Of a stretch of 64,000 nucleotides of DNA, positions 1 through 16,143 are shown one piece after another (within the stretch, counting starts at the first letter, position 1; each line of letters begins with the position of its first letter). The stretch comes from Monosiga brevicollis MX1. Lineage: Eukaryota; Opisthokonta; Choanoflagellata; Craspedida; Salpingoecidae. Location of the stretch: the NCBI RefSeq assembly GCF_000002865.3, contig NW_001865039.1, positions 2,864,108 to 2,928,107 on the forward strand, read 5' to 3'. The position numbers were made by a program, and so were the translations under genes. The notes beneath the pieces were generated by a model. The model made no database searches and had not been told where the DNA came from. It saw only the letters and a program-made list of their open reading frames with translations.

Positions 1-537
1 AGGGAAACGTAAAGACATGAGCCACACCTGCAGGCAGGTGGAGCGCTGGCTTTTCATTTGGTAGTTCTTTTCCAGCAGTCTGGGGGTCAAACTTTGTAGA
101 AGTAAAATTTGAAGCTTCAGCATCGTCAATTTTCTGACAATTCCTTCCTTATGGCGACGGACGGACGTTCTGCCCAAAGCATCGTCGCTGTACTCCAACG
201 ATGCCCGGTTTAACACAGGGGATCCGGAAGAGGTCAAGCTGTCAAAGACGCTTTCCGCCTTAGAACAAGGCCCGAAGCACGGTCCATATCTTTGATCGAC
301 TCATGTGTAACATGACGTTGTAAGTCGTGTAAGTTGAACATTGCACATCCCATGTCAAATAAGTATGGGGGAGAGTTGTATTTCTTTTTGCTATTGTCAC
401 TGGCCAAGCGCACCGCGCGTGAAGGGCCGGAAAGAGTCAGCCAAAGTCACAAACAAGCAAAAGACAGAGACATCAAGGAGTAGAGCAAGAATCTCTGCGA
501 AAGAACAAGGGACACCCCTCTCTCTTGCTTTGGAGAT
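1..537. other. left flank, 3' side of DDX56
   Basis: No gene is supported here. Short open frames exist (for example 341-541 on +) but lack codon pattern or family resemblance. It should include the DDX56 3' UTR. Confidence 0.4.
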
Positions 538-3423
538 CTAAAGAGCCTTGAGAGGATCGTCCTTGCGGCGCTTGCTGCTCTTGTTGTTCTTGTTGGGTCG
601 TCGCTTGCCATTAGCCCCACCGGCACGGCCGTTCTTGTCGTTTGCCCCGCTCTGAATAGCAGGCACGCTCACACCTTGCTTGATGTACGCAGGCAAGTGC
701 TTCAAGTGATGCATATGCTGGTCTCTCTGTTGCAGGTTGCGGTCGTGCCGCAAGACCTCCAAATCCTTGGGATTATCTTCAAAATGAGCCTGGCGTACAA
801 TCGCATTCGAATCAGAGAATGAGAGATGAAAGATCAGGTTGAATCGACGCAGAGGGCAGAAATCGCGCCAAACAAAAGGATAGACGATCTCACCTGCAGC
901 TTTTCCGAGTTGAGAATCTCGTTCTCAATCTCGGCCCGGCGAGCCTTCTTGATGGCATTGCGGCTGACCATCGAGAGCACATCCTCCACACGATAGCGGA
1001 TTTTGTCCAGGACGCGCTTGTCAATGCTGTACGCCACCAAGCGATGCGCACTGGCCTCGCTGTTAGGCTTGGCCGTCTCAGCCTCTTCCTGCTCCTGCGC
1101 CTCGGCCACCTCCAACAAGCGCTCAACCTGGGCCACTCGCTCGTTATCGGCATGAAGGTAAAAGGACAAAGCCAGACCGGCCCGATGACCACGCGCCGTC
1201 CTATGTTGCCATGACATCCAGTCAGCAGTCAGCAATCACCCCACATGGGCACCACACACCAGCTCTGCAATGCTCCGAGTACACAAGCCAAAGAAGGCAA
1301 CAAACTTACCGGCCGACACGATGCACATAGGCTGCCGCCGTGGCTGGAAAGTCAAAATTAATCACGTTCTTGATGCCCTTAAAGTCAACACCACGCGCGA
1401 CACCATACTCCTGGTCAGCACTTGGCTCTGCACGACCCTTGCCTCGCTTGCTCTCGCTCGCGTCCGAGCTGGCACCAGCTGCAGCTTCCGCTGACTGCTC
1501 AGCAGTCTTGGCCGTGGCCTGAGTCGAGGACAACGTCGAGTCTTCAACCAACACGATACGTGAGCTAGTGCCACTGCCTCAAGGCAACCATATCCCGCCC
1601 CATAGACTCTTACCCGTGGCACCTTCGTCCGAGGCAATAATGTAGTCGTAAACTCCCTTGTTGAACTGTGACACGATGTGGCGTCGCGAGTTCAAGGGCA
1701 GCTCAGAGTTGAGAACACAGCACCTGTCAATAACCAAGCAGTCAGCACAACACTAAAAGACTCGGGGCCAAGCCTTGGAAGACCCAAACACACGCGCGAG
1801 GGGGTTTGATACTCTTGCCAAAGGGTCTGAACAAGTAAAGACAACAAAAGCTCGTTCAGGCGAAGCATACCGAATGCCAAATTTGTCCAGGAAGAGCTTC
1901 ACACGGTAGCAGCTGTCAATATCATTCACAAAGATGAGCGTCTTGCCACGCACAAGCTGAAACTTGAGGAGCGCGCAAAGGTGAAGGAGGCGCTCTGATG
2001 GCTCGCAGTAGAGCTTGTACTGCTTGAGCTGATCCTCGTCGGGAAGATCGCTCTCCTCCAACTTGATGACAGCTGGGTTGCGCAGGGCTAGTTCCTTGAG
2101 GGCATTGACATCGTCGCCCATGGTGGCGCTCTAAGTGCGACGAGATGAAAAAAAGCAAAAAGCAAACAAACAAACAAACAAACAAACAGGCAAGCAAACA
2201 CACAAGCAAGGGTGGACAGCAGAGAAGGGTTAGCAAAACCAGAAACTAGACGGCAAAGAGGAAAGGGAAAGGGTTGCATCTTTTACCATGAGGATGGTTT
2301 GCCGCAAGCGAGGCAGAAGTGCGCACAGCCTGCGGAGATCTTCATGATAGCCATAAGAAAAGAGCAGGTCGGCCTCGTCGAGGATCATGAGCTTGAGTGT
2401 TTGGCGCACTTCTTTGGCCTGTGCCCCCACCCCGCAGAAAATTGAGGTGAGCTCAGATAGCCGTTGTGATGTTGCCTTGCCTGCCCGAACGAGCTTTGGG
2501 CATAGGGACAAACCTCATTTTGAATGTGTTGCAGTATCCGCGTGGGCGTGCCAACCAAGATTGGCGGCTTTGAGGCCGCCAGGCTCCTACCACGGGCGTG
2601 CAACAGATGAGAGAAAGAGATGAAAATAAAAACCAAAAATCAAAAACACAGCAACTAAAAAAAAAAAAAAAGCAGAGGAAATCAGGCGGTGCCTGCAAGC
2701 CGCGTGATCAAGACCGACTTGAGTTGCTTCTTGGACTGATTGGTGGCGAGGACGCCGACGTTGATGACATCAAGGCAGAATTTGGCCAGTTCCTGAGCGA
2801 CATGGCGGCACACGGGCGGGTCAGGACGGCTAGCTCCTTGCGGCAGGAGCAACACAGAGCGGCCAACCGACATCTAGGCCACGTGCAGACCTTGATATTT
2901 TCTGTTACTTGGAAAGCCAACTCTTTGGTCGGGACCAAAACAATGCCAAGAACACCCTGTTCCTCATCCGTGGCCGAAAGCAGGACGTTGAGCAGAGGCA
3001 CGGTATAGGCCCCAGTCTTGCCCGAGCCCGTGCGAGCGCGCGCCAGCACATCGCGACCATTCATCAGCTCGCGGATCGCATGTTGCTAGGCGAAGTAAAC
3101 ATGGGTAGACGTAACGTGGGCAAGTGTCGTGAGCAATGTGCAAATGCGCTTCTCATTCGCAAAACTGTGAGCGGCTACGCCGCCTTTTTGTCCAGAAGTG
3201 TTTTGACTTTTTCCTCGGGTTTGGGAGAGCAGCCCCACGTGGCCACGAGCGCGTCGGCAGCACAGCCGACGGAGTCAGACTGGGTCGTGACGCCTCTTCC
3301 CCGGAGCCAAGGTCCATGTGCACAATCTTTTCATCGTACCTGAATAAGGGTAGGTTTCCCCCAGCCCAAACGACCAATGGCCTTGAGCAGTCGACCATCC
3401 AGCCCAAAGTCGCCCCAGCCCAT
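538..3423 (-). CDS. DDX56: DEAD-box RNA helicase, DDX56/Dbp9 type
   Basis: ATP-dependent RNA helicase of the DDX56/Dbp9 family, which acts in the nucleolus in large ribosomal subunit assembly (family knowledge). Ten exons can be joined with GT-AG introns. Exon 1 (3423-3340) carries the Q-motif region GWGKPTLIQ. Exon 2 (3085-2891) has motif I ARTGSGKT and PTKELAFQ. Exons 3 (2792-2719) and 4 (2586-2514) carry ILVGTPTRI. Exon 5 has the Walker B motif LDEADLL. Exon 6 opens with SATMGDDV and contains GKTLIFVND. Later exons hold [23 protein letters not shown] and AAYVHRVGR. The C-terminal exons match the DDX56 tail ([18 protein letters not shown]) and end in a Lys/Arg-rich stretch closing KDDPLKAL. 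The frame is kept at every junction checked in detail. An extra Ser/Ala-rich insert of about 35 residues precedes GVARGVDF, a place where human DDX56 also has an insert. All catalytic motifs are intact. Confidence 0.93.
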
Positions 3424-3952
3424 CGCGACGGTCCCAATGAAACCTGCGACCAACGCCAGCAAGAAAATGATGACAATGTGCTCGTTGTCACTTGTTTTTC
3501 TTCTGTGTGTGTGTCTCTCTCTCTTTCTTTTTTTTTTTTTTGTTGGCTCCTTCTTGGTTCCTTCTTGGGTCTCTTGTCGTTTTGGGGCCCGGTGCAGAGA
3601 CCTTGCACATGTGTTCGGCTTTGAACGTGGTAATGGCATAGCAATGAACGGGCTGTGCCATGCCACGGCGGATGATCGTGCCGGTTGTTGATCAGAATAA
3701 AAGACTAATGCTGTAGTGGGACTAACATGACAAGCCAAAATCATGGCAATTGTACAAATAGGGGGTCTAAACCTCGCGACCGCAGGCCGCACATCAAAGC
3801 ACCCAGAGACAGAGGAATGGGAGAGGCAAAAACACAAACACACGTCATAAACGATGCTCAACAAGATGCGTCCTTTGCTCGGCGTCTGTCGCAAAGGACG
3901 GGAGGGGAGAGATGCGGGTTGCATGGGCGCCACAACTCTTCGGGTCTGCGTG
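3424..3952. other. intergenic, DDX56 5' side / downstream gene 3' side
   Basis: About 530 bp between two minus-strand genes. It holds T-rich and CT-rich runs near 3510-3545 and no coding segment I can support. It probably contains the DDX56 promoter and the 3' UTR of the upstream minus-strand gene. Confidence 0.5.
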
Positions 3953-5233
3953 TCAGTCATCCAACTGCGTGCGTAGGCGTTGGCAGGCCAGGGAGGCTTT
4001 GTCAAAGGCAACAGTGGCGTCGCGAAAATTGGCATTGGCCAGCTCACGCGAGCCCTTGAGAAAGAACCTCGTCATGAGCTCCACCTGCTCGACAAACTGC
4101 TCATCGCTGGAGATCAGATTGAGGTCCTGAACATGAGGGCGAAGTTCCTCGGGAATCTTGATCGTGTGACCATGTCGGTTGAGCACCACTACAGGCTCCA
4201 CCTTGACCTTGGCGCGATTAGCCTTGTTGTTTCCAACAGCACCCAGGACGGGGGTTGGGGCGGTCATCCATTTGGGCGGTCGTCCTCGCCGACCCGTCTT
4301 GATTGGTGGTTTATTAGCTTTGCCAGCCTTGCCATCCTTTCCAGCTGACACAGAGCGCAGGAGCGAAAGTGCTGAGAAAAGTCTGGTCGAGGCGGTGCCA
4401 CATGGTTGGCAGAACGAGGTGGAGGGTATGGCTCACCATGAACGGTAATGTCGGAATCCAGCTTGGAGCGCTTGGCGGCCGGTGTTGCATCACCGTTGCG
4501 CTTTTTGGCCCTCGACCGCCGAGAAGAGCAGGGCGACCCAACAACAAAGGTTGGGTGCTAGTGATGACGCCCCTCGTATGCCAGTGAGAAGGCGCCAACG
4601 TTCAACATCAGTCGCGTCAGGGGATGCCCAGCCTGTCCGTGCATGCACTCACCCCACTCAACCAATTACGGAGATTGCGCGCGAGCGGTGCTTTGTTGCC
4701 ATGTTGCTTGACCCCCGTGTCCTAAGCCAGAAAGTGATTGCCATGGTCAGCAGGCGAGCCACACAACGACCAGAGCCGGAAAACATCTTTTATCAAGCGC
4801 TCATCGAAAGAAAACGAGTGAAAGCGCGATCGCGCAGTGCGACAAGACTTAAGGAAAGAAGGCGAGAAGCAGACAAGCAGAGAAGGGGAGAAAGGGAGGA
4901 GAGGAGGAGAGGAGGGGGTGAAGAAACGTGGGTAGAGTAGGGCAGACAGGCATGACAGACCTTGCAGTAGACGTTGACACGCTCATCCACGTCCAGCTCG
5001 CACACCCGGCGATTGCCATAAAGCGTTTCACCCAGTTCGGTGTTGGCCAGCTGGCTCATGTCTCGCACCTTGGCATTTTTACGAGCGGCCTTGGATGCGT
5101 CCACCCTGGGTCATAAGGTACCACAATATGAAGGCAGCAAGGTCAGATTCCACTGCGGAATGCAACTCCGAACAGCTTCCACCAAGCGCGCGCGCTGCCG
5201 CCGAGAGACTCACCGGGTCCCGTCTTCCTCCAT
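3953..5233 (-). CDS. basic nuclear-type protein with AT-hook-like motif, family not recognised
   Basis: Five exons join in frame. They are 5233-5214 (MEEDGTR), 5105-4961 (ending VNVYCK), a short one near 4720-4651 (DTGVKQHGN to NWLSG), one near 4568-4443 (with KKRNGDATPAAKRSK, a bipartite-NLS-like stretch) and 4350-3953. Codon phase is consistent at each junction (2, 0, 0, 1), which supports the model although no family was recognised. The last exon has a short AT-hook-like motif, GRRGRPPKW, a Lys-rich segment and IKIPEELRP, which faintly recalls the start of an MRG domain; the rest of an MRG domain is absent. The C-terminus LACQRLRTQLDD may be helical. Role unknown; DNA or chromatin association is only inferred from the basic motifs. 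It is divergent from TBC1D20 with about 570 bp between starts. Confidence 0.6.
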
Positions 5234-5802
5234 GTCTCTGGTTGCAAGGCTAAATAAAATACAGAATGAATTAAAAGCCAACTTGCCACAGAGTCACTCC
5301 TCAAAGGGTGGCTCTGCCCACGATGGCGTCTTCAAGCCTGGTCCCTGGCGCGTCGCTGCCGACCCAGTCAGCCCGTCCCGCATCCAGGGGCGATGTCGGC
5401 GTTCTGCTCCTGCACTGTAGAACTGGCAAGATCTCAGCCTCGGCTTCTATCTCTGCTCTCCCTGACTCAAGCCCTTGTATTTTTGCTGACAACGCGCTGC
5501 ACGGTTCTACGCCTCTTCTTCAAGTTGGCTTCTCTTGTGTGTGTGTGTGTGTGTGCGTGCTTGCTCGTCTTTCGTCGTGGGGGCTTGGTGTTGGGGGTTC
5601 GGTGCATGCGCTCGTGACTGGTTTGCAAGTGCCTCATCAGAGGGAGCAGAGTGCATGGGGGCAAGCTGGGTGAACGGTGGTTCTTGAGCCACCTTCACAC
5701 CGTCCCATCGTCCTCGCCTGCTTGTGTGCGAGGTCCGAAGTAGCCGCGAACAATTCAGTGAGACTCGTTCCGCTCAGCTCCTCGGCTTCTTCCGTCGCAG
5801 CG
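5234..5802. promoter_or_regulatory. divergent intergenic region between the AT-hook-like gene and TBC1D20
   Basis: Head-to-head spacer of about 570 bp, with a short TG run near 5536-5555. It must contain both promoters unless upstream non-coding exons exist. No clear TATA box or known operator was recognised. Confidence 0.4.
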
Positions 5803-7445
5803 ATGCCGCAGCGGGGCCTGGCCATGCGTCGTCGCACGACCAACGCCGTGCGTCGCCGTGTTCGGGCCCTCATTGAAGCCTGTGATGCTGATCCGGTGCG
5901 TTTCGGTTCTCTCCCCCTGCTGATAACATCGCCACTGCGTGGAGCCGAAGTTGTCAACTCATTGGCACCACAACCCCTGCGAGAACTGTCCGTTTTAGGT
6001 GGACGTACGCGCTCTACGGGCGCTGGCTACTGCCGAGAACGGCTTTTGCAACAATGTGACAAGGTCTCAAGTTTGGGCCCGCCTCGTTGGCGTCGATCCC
6101 TCGGTTCGCGGCTCCGTCACGGGTGCGTTTCACAGCACGAAAACAGGCGCTGCTTCAGCTGAAATGATCGGTGTTCACCCACTCCTCTCGCCTTGATTCA
6201 GATGTGGAAGTTGAGGACTCTGTTCGACGACAACTCGAGGTGGATGTGGCCCGCTCCCTGTGGAAATACCCAGACAACATCAATGCTGACCAGCGCGAGG
6301 TGCTGCGCACCCGCCTGCTGAATATCATGTTGAACATCTTGCACGAGTACCCGGATCTGCACTACTACCAAGGCTTCCATGACGTTACGGCTGTCATCAT
6401 GCTAACCTGCAAAAATGACGCATTGACGCTTGCCATTATGCGGCGCCTCGTACGCTGCCATCTCAAAAGTCAGTGTTTATGGCGCGCAACTGTTTTGTCG
6501 ATTCGCATCAGCGTGCTCCATTCTACCGGGCTTCCTCACGGGCGCGGGGCGTGCTCTCACTCCCCCCCCACCCCCACCCCCTCCTTTTTTTTTCGCCTAG
6601 ATTATCTCTGTTCAACCATGCAACCCGTGATTCAGCAGCTGGAGTTGCTTCCTGTTCTACTGCAGCATCTGGATCCCGAGTTGAATAATTTTATCCAGCG
6701 GTAAGCAGAGATGCTACTGGTCTTGTTCTTCTTGCATCATTTGCACCCCCTCCCCTGTCCCCTAAACTTTCCTCCATGTTGAAGCTGGTTCGTGGAGCGC
6801 CCCTTGCATTGTGTAAAAAAGTCACATGCCTGTGCTGCCTCTGGTTGGCTTAGGGCGGGTGTGGAACCAACGTTTGCCGTGAGCTGGCTGATCACTTGGT
6901 TTGCACATGACATTGACGAACTGCCGCGAGTGCAACGCCTCTTTGACTTCTTGTTGAGCTGTCATCCTCTGGGCATTGTCTATCTCATCGCGGCGGTGGT
7001 TGATCTGCATCGCGAGTCCATCATGGCCCCGGATGAGATGATCACGGGCAGCGCTGATGACTTTCCTTTTGTCTACAAGCGCCTCACAACCCTTGGCCTC
7101 TTTGATGTAGAGCGTGCCATTCAGACCGCGCACAATCTAATGCACGAAGTGCCCGTTCAGCAACTATACCAGCAAGTCACATGGACACGCGCGACGCGCT
7201 ATTTGCTTCAAGCCAGCGTCACGGCCCGCTACCAAAGCTTCATGGCCACCATTGTACATCAGCCTGCGCACAAAGCCTCGGCGGCCGACGAATTCGAGGA
7301 TTACCGCGACGCACCCGCCTCTGGGCTTGGTGGCGTCTTTCGGCAATTGGCGCATGAAACACCTCGTATCCTTTTCTATCTGACGACGGCCGTGACCATG
7401 GCCTCCACCATGTATTTTGTTCAAACCGGCCAAGCGCCTCTCTAA
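5803..7445 (+). CDS. TBC1D20: Rab GTPase-activating protein, TBC1D20 type, ER-anchored
   Basis: TBC-domain Rab GAP of the TBC1D20/Gyp8 family, which acts on Rab1 at the ER (family knowledge). The exons are 5803-5895, 5999-6122, 6202 to about 6471, 6601 to about 6701, and 6854-7445, all in frame. The start MPQRGLAMRRR was chosen because it opens the first exon. The arginine-finger segment (EVDVARSLWKYP) and the glutamine-finger segment (LHYYQGFHD) are both present, followed by FAVSWLITWFAHD and LLSCHPLGIVYL, all matching TBC1D20 rather than other TBC proteins. A hydrophobic segment near the C-terminus (ILFYLTTAVTMASTMYFV) fits the family's tail-side membrane anchor. It looks complete and active. 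Confidence 0.92.
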
Positions 7446-7508
7446 TCCATATCAGATCATCAAGCAGAAAACATCTGACATCAGCTGCAACGCACACATG
7501 AGAGAAAA

Positions 7509-7541
<33 letters not shown>

Positions 7542-7834
7542 GACACACACACAGAGAGAGACACAAAGAGAGAGAGAGAGAGACACACACACACACACAG
7601 AGATTGAATTGGTAGAGAGAGAGCCTGTGTGTGTGCATTTCAAGGGGTCGGGGTGCGTGCCTCCTGCTTGGTCTTGTTGCGGCGGATGGAAAGGGAACCG
7701 GGAGGGCGTTGAAGGGGGTGGGGTTGGAGGCGTTGACTGGCTGATTAGATTAGTTGGTGGCTGATTGGTTACATTGATTGGCTGGCAGGGTGTGATAGTG
7801 GGATTGTAGCTTGGCTTTCCGCGAAAGCATAAGC
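7446..7834. repeat. GA/CA microsatellite in TBC1D20-kinesin spacer
   Basis: The spacer between two same-strand genes contains an interrupted (GA)n/(CA)n tract at about 7498-7602, followed by G-rich sequence up to the kinesin start. This stretch would hold the TBC1D20 3' UTR and the kinesin promoter. Confidence 0.7.
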
Positions 7835-10800
7835 ATGGCGAGCCACGAGGTTGAAGCTCCGTCACTGGCTGAGCTGGCGGAGCAGCCGGCGGAGCAGTCG
7901 GCGGAGCAGGCAGAGGCGACGGCAGAACAGGCAGAACAGGCAGAACAGGCGAAAACGGAACCAGGCAGCCGCGTGGCCAGGGGCGACAGTTTTGTGAATG
8001 CTGGATCTATCGCCAAGGATGAAGAGGTTTTGGACCGGCCAGGCCAAGTGTTGGTGGCAATTCGTGCTCGTCCCTTCCTGTCCAGGTGAGCACCTGGTCA
8101 CTAGATGGATTTCAGCAGCACCGCCAAATCATTATCTCGCCTGGCATTCAAGGGGCACTCAGTGGCTGTGGCTCTCATATCCGTTCTTCTGCAGTGAGCT
8201 CTCCGAACAATCTCCACGCGTCGTTGACATGGAAGGCCACAAGACGCATGTTGCTACGTTGGTGCGTATTGGGCACGGATCCCTGTAGCCATCTTCCTAA
8301 CATCTAGCGCTTGGGTCAACTCACGCCTTGAACCCCTTCAATTGGTCATTGGCTTCGACAGACTCCTGGCGGCGCGCCGGACGTAAAAGAGTACGTCCAA
8401 TACCGCTGTCACGACTCAGTTGATGACAAGATGACAAACTGTGCTACCCAGCAAGATGTGTTTGATGGCATTGGTCATCAGGCCGTTCTCGCCGCCCTCG
8501 CTGGCTATAGTAAGTTTTTTTTTTTTTGTCAAGCCCACGATCATTGGCTTTGCTTTTGAGCGTCCTTCGCGTAGCGTAACCACCAAAGGGACCATCAGCG
8601 CTCACGGCTTGGCATGTGAATCACATGTAGATGTCTGCGTTTTTGCATACGGTCAAGTCGGTGCCGGCAAAACACACACGATGGTTGGGACGGAGGTAAG
8701 CACGTCAACGTGCTCTTTGCGAGGAATACCCCAAGCAGCCAATCATTTTCATCTTCTTCTGACCCGCAATCCTTCCATGCATTCGGTCATTGCCACGGCA
8801 GACCGAGCCAGGCTTAATCCCGCGCATAGCCCGAGCACTCTTTGATCATTGTGCTGCGACTCAAACTGAATTCTCCTGCGAGTTTTCCAGCTATGAACTC
8901 TACAACGAGCATGTTCAAGATCTGCTCAGCACCGACAAGGCCCAGCAAGCCCGCCTCCGGGTGCGAGAACATCCCAAGAAGGGGCCATTTGTTGAGGGCC
9001 TTTCCCACCATGCCATCACTGACATTGCTCATCTCGAGCAGCTTTTATGGCAAGGTGAGCTCTGCCCTTCCACCAGCATGAACTCGTTGCTCGTAGGGCA
9101 TGCTCTTCCTGATGGCAATTTGTGCGGCACAGGACACGCGCGGCGCACGGTTGGAGACTCGCCCATTCACCCCACTTCGCATCGAGGTCATGCCATCTTT
9201 GACATTGCCTTCCGACAGGTCCGTTTCCACAACCGTCGTAGCCTTGCCCTTGCTGCCATGCCAGCCCCAACATCAAAGCCGCAGTTGCCTCCAGTTTGAA
9301 ACCCAGGCTCATCCTGCATCGTGCGACATCACTAGTTCACCAATAGCAACGGCCTTTTGACTGAGCGCAGCAGTCGCGTGCAACTTGTGGACATGGCAGG
9401 CATTGAGCGCCTGTCCACCGCCGCCGGCAGCCACAGCGAGACACGCATCAAGGACAGCGGCACCACCAACAAATCTTTGACTGTGTTTGGTCAATGCCTC
9501 AAGGCGCTAGCCAACAAGGCCAAGGTCGCTGCTGCTTCTGCTGGAATGGACACCACAGACAGTCCTTCCGCTAGTCGACGCGGTTCTCTCAGGCGTTCAA
9601 GCTCCAATGCTGGCCGCATCGCGGTACGTTGTGCTGACGCGCATGTGAGGCATTTGAAATGGAAAAGAAGTGAGAACGAGAGTGAGAGCGAGAGCGAGTG
9701 TAAGGATGAGAGTGAGAGTGAGAGCGAACATGAGGACTGAACTTGGGCTGAGGGCCAGGTGGCCGGCGAAAAACAGCTTTGAAAACATAACAGAGGTGTG
9801 GCATGCTCGTGTGCGGTCGCAGGATGTCCACATTCCCTATCGTGATTCAAGTCTCACGTGGCTTCTCAAAGAGTCTTTGGGCGGCAACTCGCGCACATTC
9901 ATGGTGGCGGCCATCAGTCCAGCCGAATGCAATAGGAAAGAAACCCTGTCCACGCTTTTATACGGTACGTGCCTTTCTCATGGGTGCTGCGGCTAGCTAC
10001 GGTTCCAGGTGTGCAGGTTTGCTGACCCCGTGCCGTCTGGGCATGACCAATCGCCTGTTCTCTGTGCATCCAGCCGACCGAGCCAAGAAGATTGTTAATG
10101 CAGCTGTGGTCAATGAAGACCGGAACACCGCCGCCATGAAAGAGCTGGAGGACGAAATTGTTCGGTAGGTTTGTAGCCAGCCCTTTCCTGATTGGTTTTC
10201 CAGACTCTTGTCATCTCGGCATCGTCATCTTCAGAGCATCCCTCATCCATTGTTGACCCTCTTGCCTTCATTCAGGCTCAAAAAGGAACTAAAGAAGCAG
10301 AGCAGCAGTGGTGCTGCCAAGGCCGCTGCTGCAGTTGCCGTCACCCCACCCCCACAACCTTCAGTGCCCCACGAAACTAGGGGCACGCAGACAGATCCTG
10401 AACCGGAACCTGAGAAGGGCCCGGATCACGAGGTTGGCTGCTCACTCCGCCTGATGATTATTGACTCGCATTCGCCGCATATTTTAAGTCATTATGCACG
10501 CTTAAACAAATTCTAAGTCTCATGAAAGCATTGCGCTGCGTTCCATGACCAGGCCCGAGCCCTCGAACTGGGACAACAACTAGAGGCGGCCATGGCTGCT
10601 CGAGACCAATTGCAACAACAGTTAAGCGACGCACAAGATGCATCAACCAAGACCACGACGGTTTTGGAACAGCGCGCCAGCGATGCCGAGCAAGCGCTTC
10701 AAGAGGCTCAGGATCGGCTCTCGGCTCAAGAGACAGCACTCACGGCTGCCAATACAACGCGACAAGAGCTAGACGAAGCATTGCTTGCTGCTCGGGCTGA

Positions 10801-11703
10801 GGTGGAGAAGCTTGCGGGCGAAGTGGAGGCATTGCAGCAGGCCCAACAGTCAGCAGCCGGCGACGAAGCAGACACACAGGCTCGTCTTGCGTTTCTTGAA
10901 CGCGAGGTTGCGAACCTTCAAGAGGCTCAACAGAAGGTTGCGCAGGCAGAAGAGGAGGCCCGCACACATGCCGAACAACTGCAAGAGGAGCTCGCACAGG
11001 CCAATGGTCGCGCTCAGGCAGCTGAGGAAAAAGTTCTTGGGCTGGAGACAGCGCTGAGCGAGGCGCAAGCTCAAGCAGCCAGTCTGGGGGATCAAGACGC
11101 ACAGCGCAAGGATGAGCTGGCACAAATGCGCCGGCAGCTGACTGAGCAGCAGAGCGAGCTCAACCAGGTGACGGGACAGCTGCAAGAGCTTCAAGTCGCA
11201 GCCCAGTCGACAGCTGCTGACGAGCAAGCGGCCCATGGCGATGATCTGGCTGCGTGGCAGCAACGGTGCCAGCGTTTGGAAGAGCAATTGTACGAGGCAC
11301 ACGCGTTGGTAGACGAGTTGAAGCAACGCTTGCGCAAGCAGCGTGAATTCTTCCGTAAAAAGTTTCTCAGCCAGTGGGAGCCCAATACCACTCAGTGCAC
11401 GAATTGTCAGCTACCCTTTAATAAGTTTAGCATCCGCCCGCACCACTGTCGCATCTGTGGCGAGGTATGTCCCCAATCCTCGAACACAACCTGCCCGTGT
11501 GGCACCTCAGCCGCAGAGTATTGAAGGCTTAGTTTGCTCGCACACCCTTCACACGCATGCGCTTACCGTAGGTATTTTGTACAAACTGCTGCGCCGACCG
11601 AGTCAAAACGACGGCTGCACGTAAACCCGTTCGGGCTTGTCAAGAATGTATGCAGTTTATGAACAAACTCATGCAGAATGACCCCATGCTAGATGAGATG
11701 TAA
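7835..11703 (+). CDS. kinesin-like protein: divergent motor, coiled coil, C-terminal FYVE zinc finger
   Basis: Multi-exon gene. The N-terminus is Glu/Ala/Gln-rich ([17 protein letters not shown]). The motor starts at about 8050 (VAIRARPF). The P-loop [10 protein letters not shown] lies near 8652-8681. Switch I reads SHRGHAIF near 9180 where SSRSHAIF is usual. Switch II reads [10 protein letters not shown] where DLAGSER is usual. The motor ends with [18 protein letters not shown] near 9840-9895 and [11 protein letters not shown]. About 270 residues of heptad-like coiled coil follow (about 10550-11350). A FYVE finger is split by one intron: [11 protein letters not shown] and HHCRICGE, then VFCTNC at about 11570 and [11 protein letters not shown]. 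The protein ends DPMLDEM before TAA. FYVE fingers bind PI3P on endosomes, so the protein may be an endosome-linked motor or tether. The altered switch residues make normal ATPase cycling doubtful. Confidence 0.85.
9665..9735 (+). repeat. GAGAGC/GAGTGA purine hexamer repeat in kinesin intron
   Basis: Imperfect tandem array of GAGAGT/GAGCGA-type hexamers in the intron upstream of the exon encoding [11 protein letters not shown]. It is purine-rich on the sense strand and not coding in the kinesin frame. Confidence 0.6.
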
Positions 11704-12025
11704 AGTTTTACAGTCATGAGGCGTTATGGGCACGTGGTTTGCATCGTTTTGTTGATTCATTGATTTGCTGACGATGGGCTCCAGCCAGCGCACAGGGCCA
11801 AGAGGGCGCTGCAAATTTAACAAGAGCCATCACCGTAACCCTCACCTTCGTGATGCTTCCAAGAAAAAGGGCAAAGGTTGGGATTTGCTGAAGAAAACGA
11901 GAAGGCAGCAAAGAGAGAGAAGAAAAAAAAATACAACAAGCTGATGGAAAGATTCACAACAAGTATAAAAAGTTACACAGCACAAATGAGGGAGGACCTA
12001 ATCGAACAAGGGTAGCATGGATGAA
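11704..12025. other. tail-to-tail spacer between kinesin-FYVE and AP-3 beta
   Basis: About 320 bp between two converging stop codons. Nothing coding is seen, and there is no candidate exon for a missing AP-3 beta appendage. An A-rich patch lies near 11915-11935. Confidence 0.5.

Positions 12026-16143
<4,118 letters not shown>

Noticed and set aside
341-541. 66-codon plus-strand frame at the left edge
   Set aside because: No homology or codon pattern, and it runs into the DDX56 3' end.
2690-2720. GC-AG intron in DDX56 after VLITRLAG
   Set aside because: A normal GT donor a little upstream (exon end 2719) gives the correct phase and a better family match.
3953-4350. MRG domain call for the AT-hook-like protein
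   Set aside because: Only about ten residues (IKIPEELRP) resemble the MRG start; the remaining domain is missing.
9491-9850. Minus-strand Ser/Leu-rich open frames opposite the kinesin
   Set aside because: They are antisense to an intron hexamer repeat and to motor exons with clear homology.
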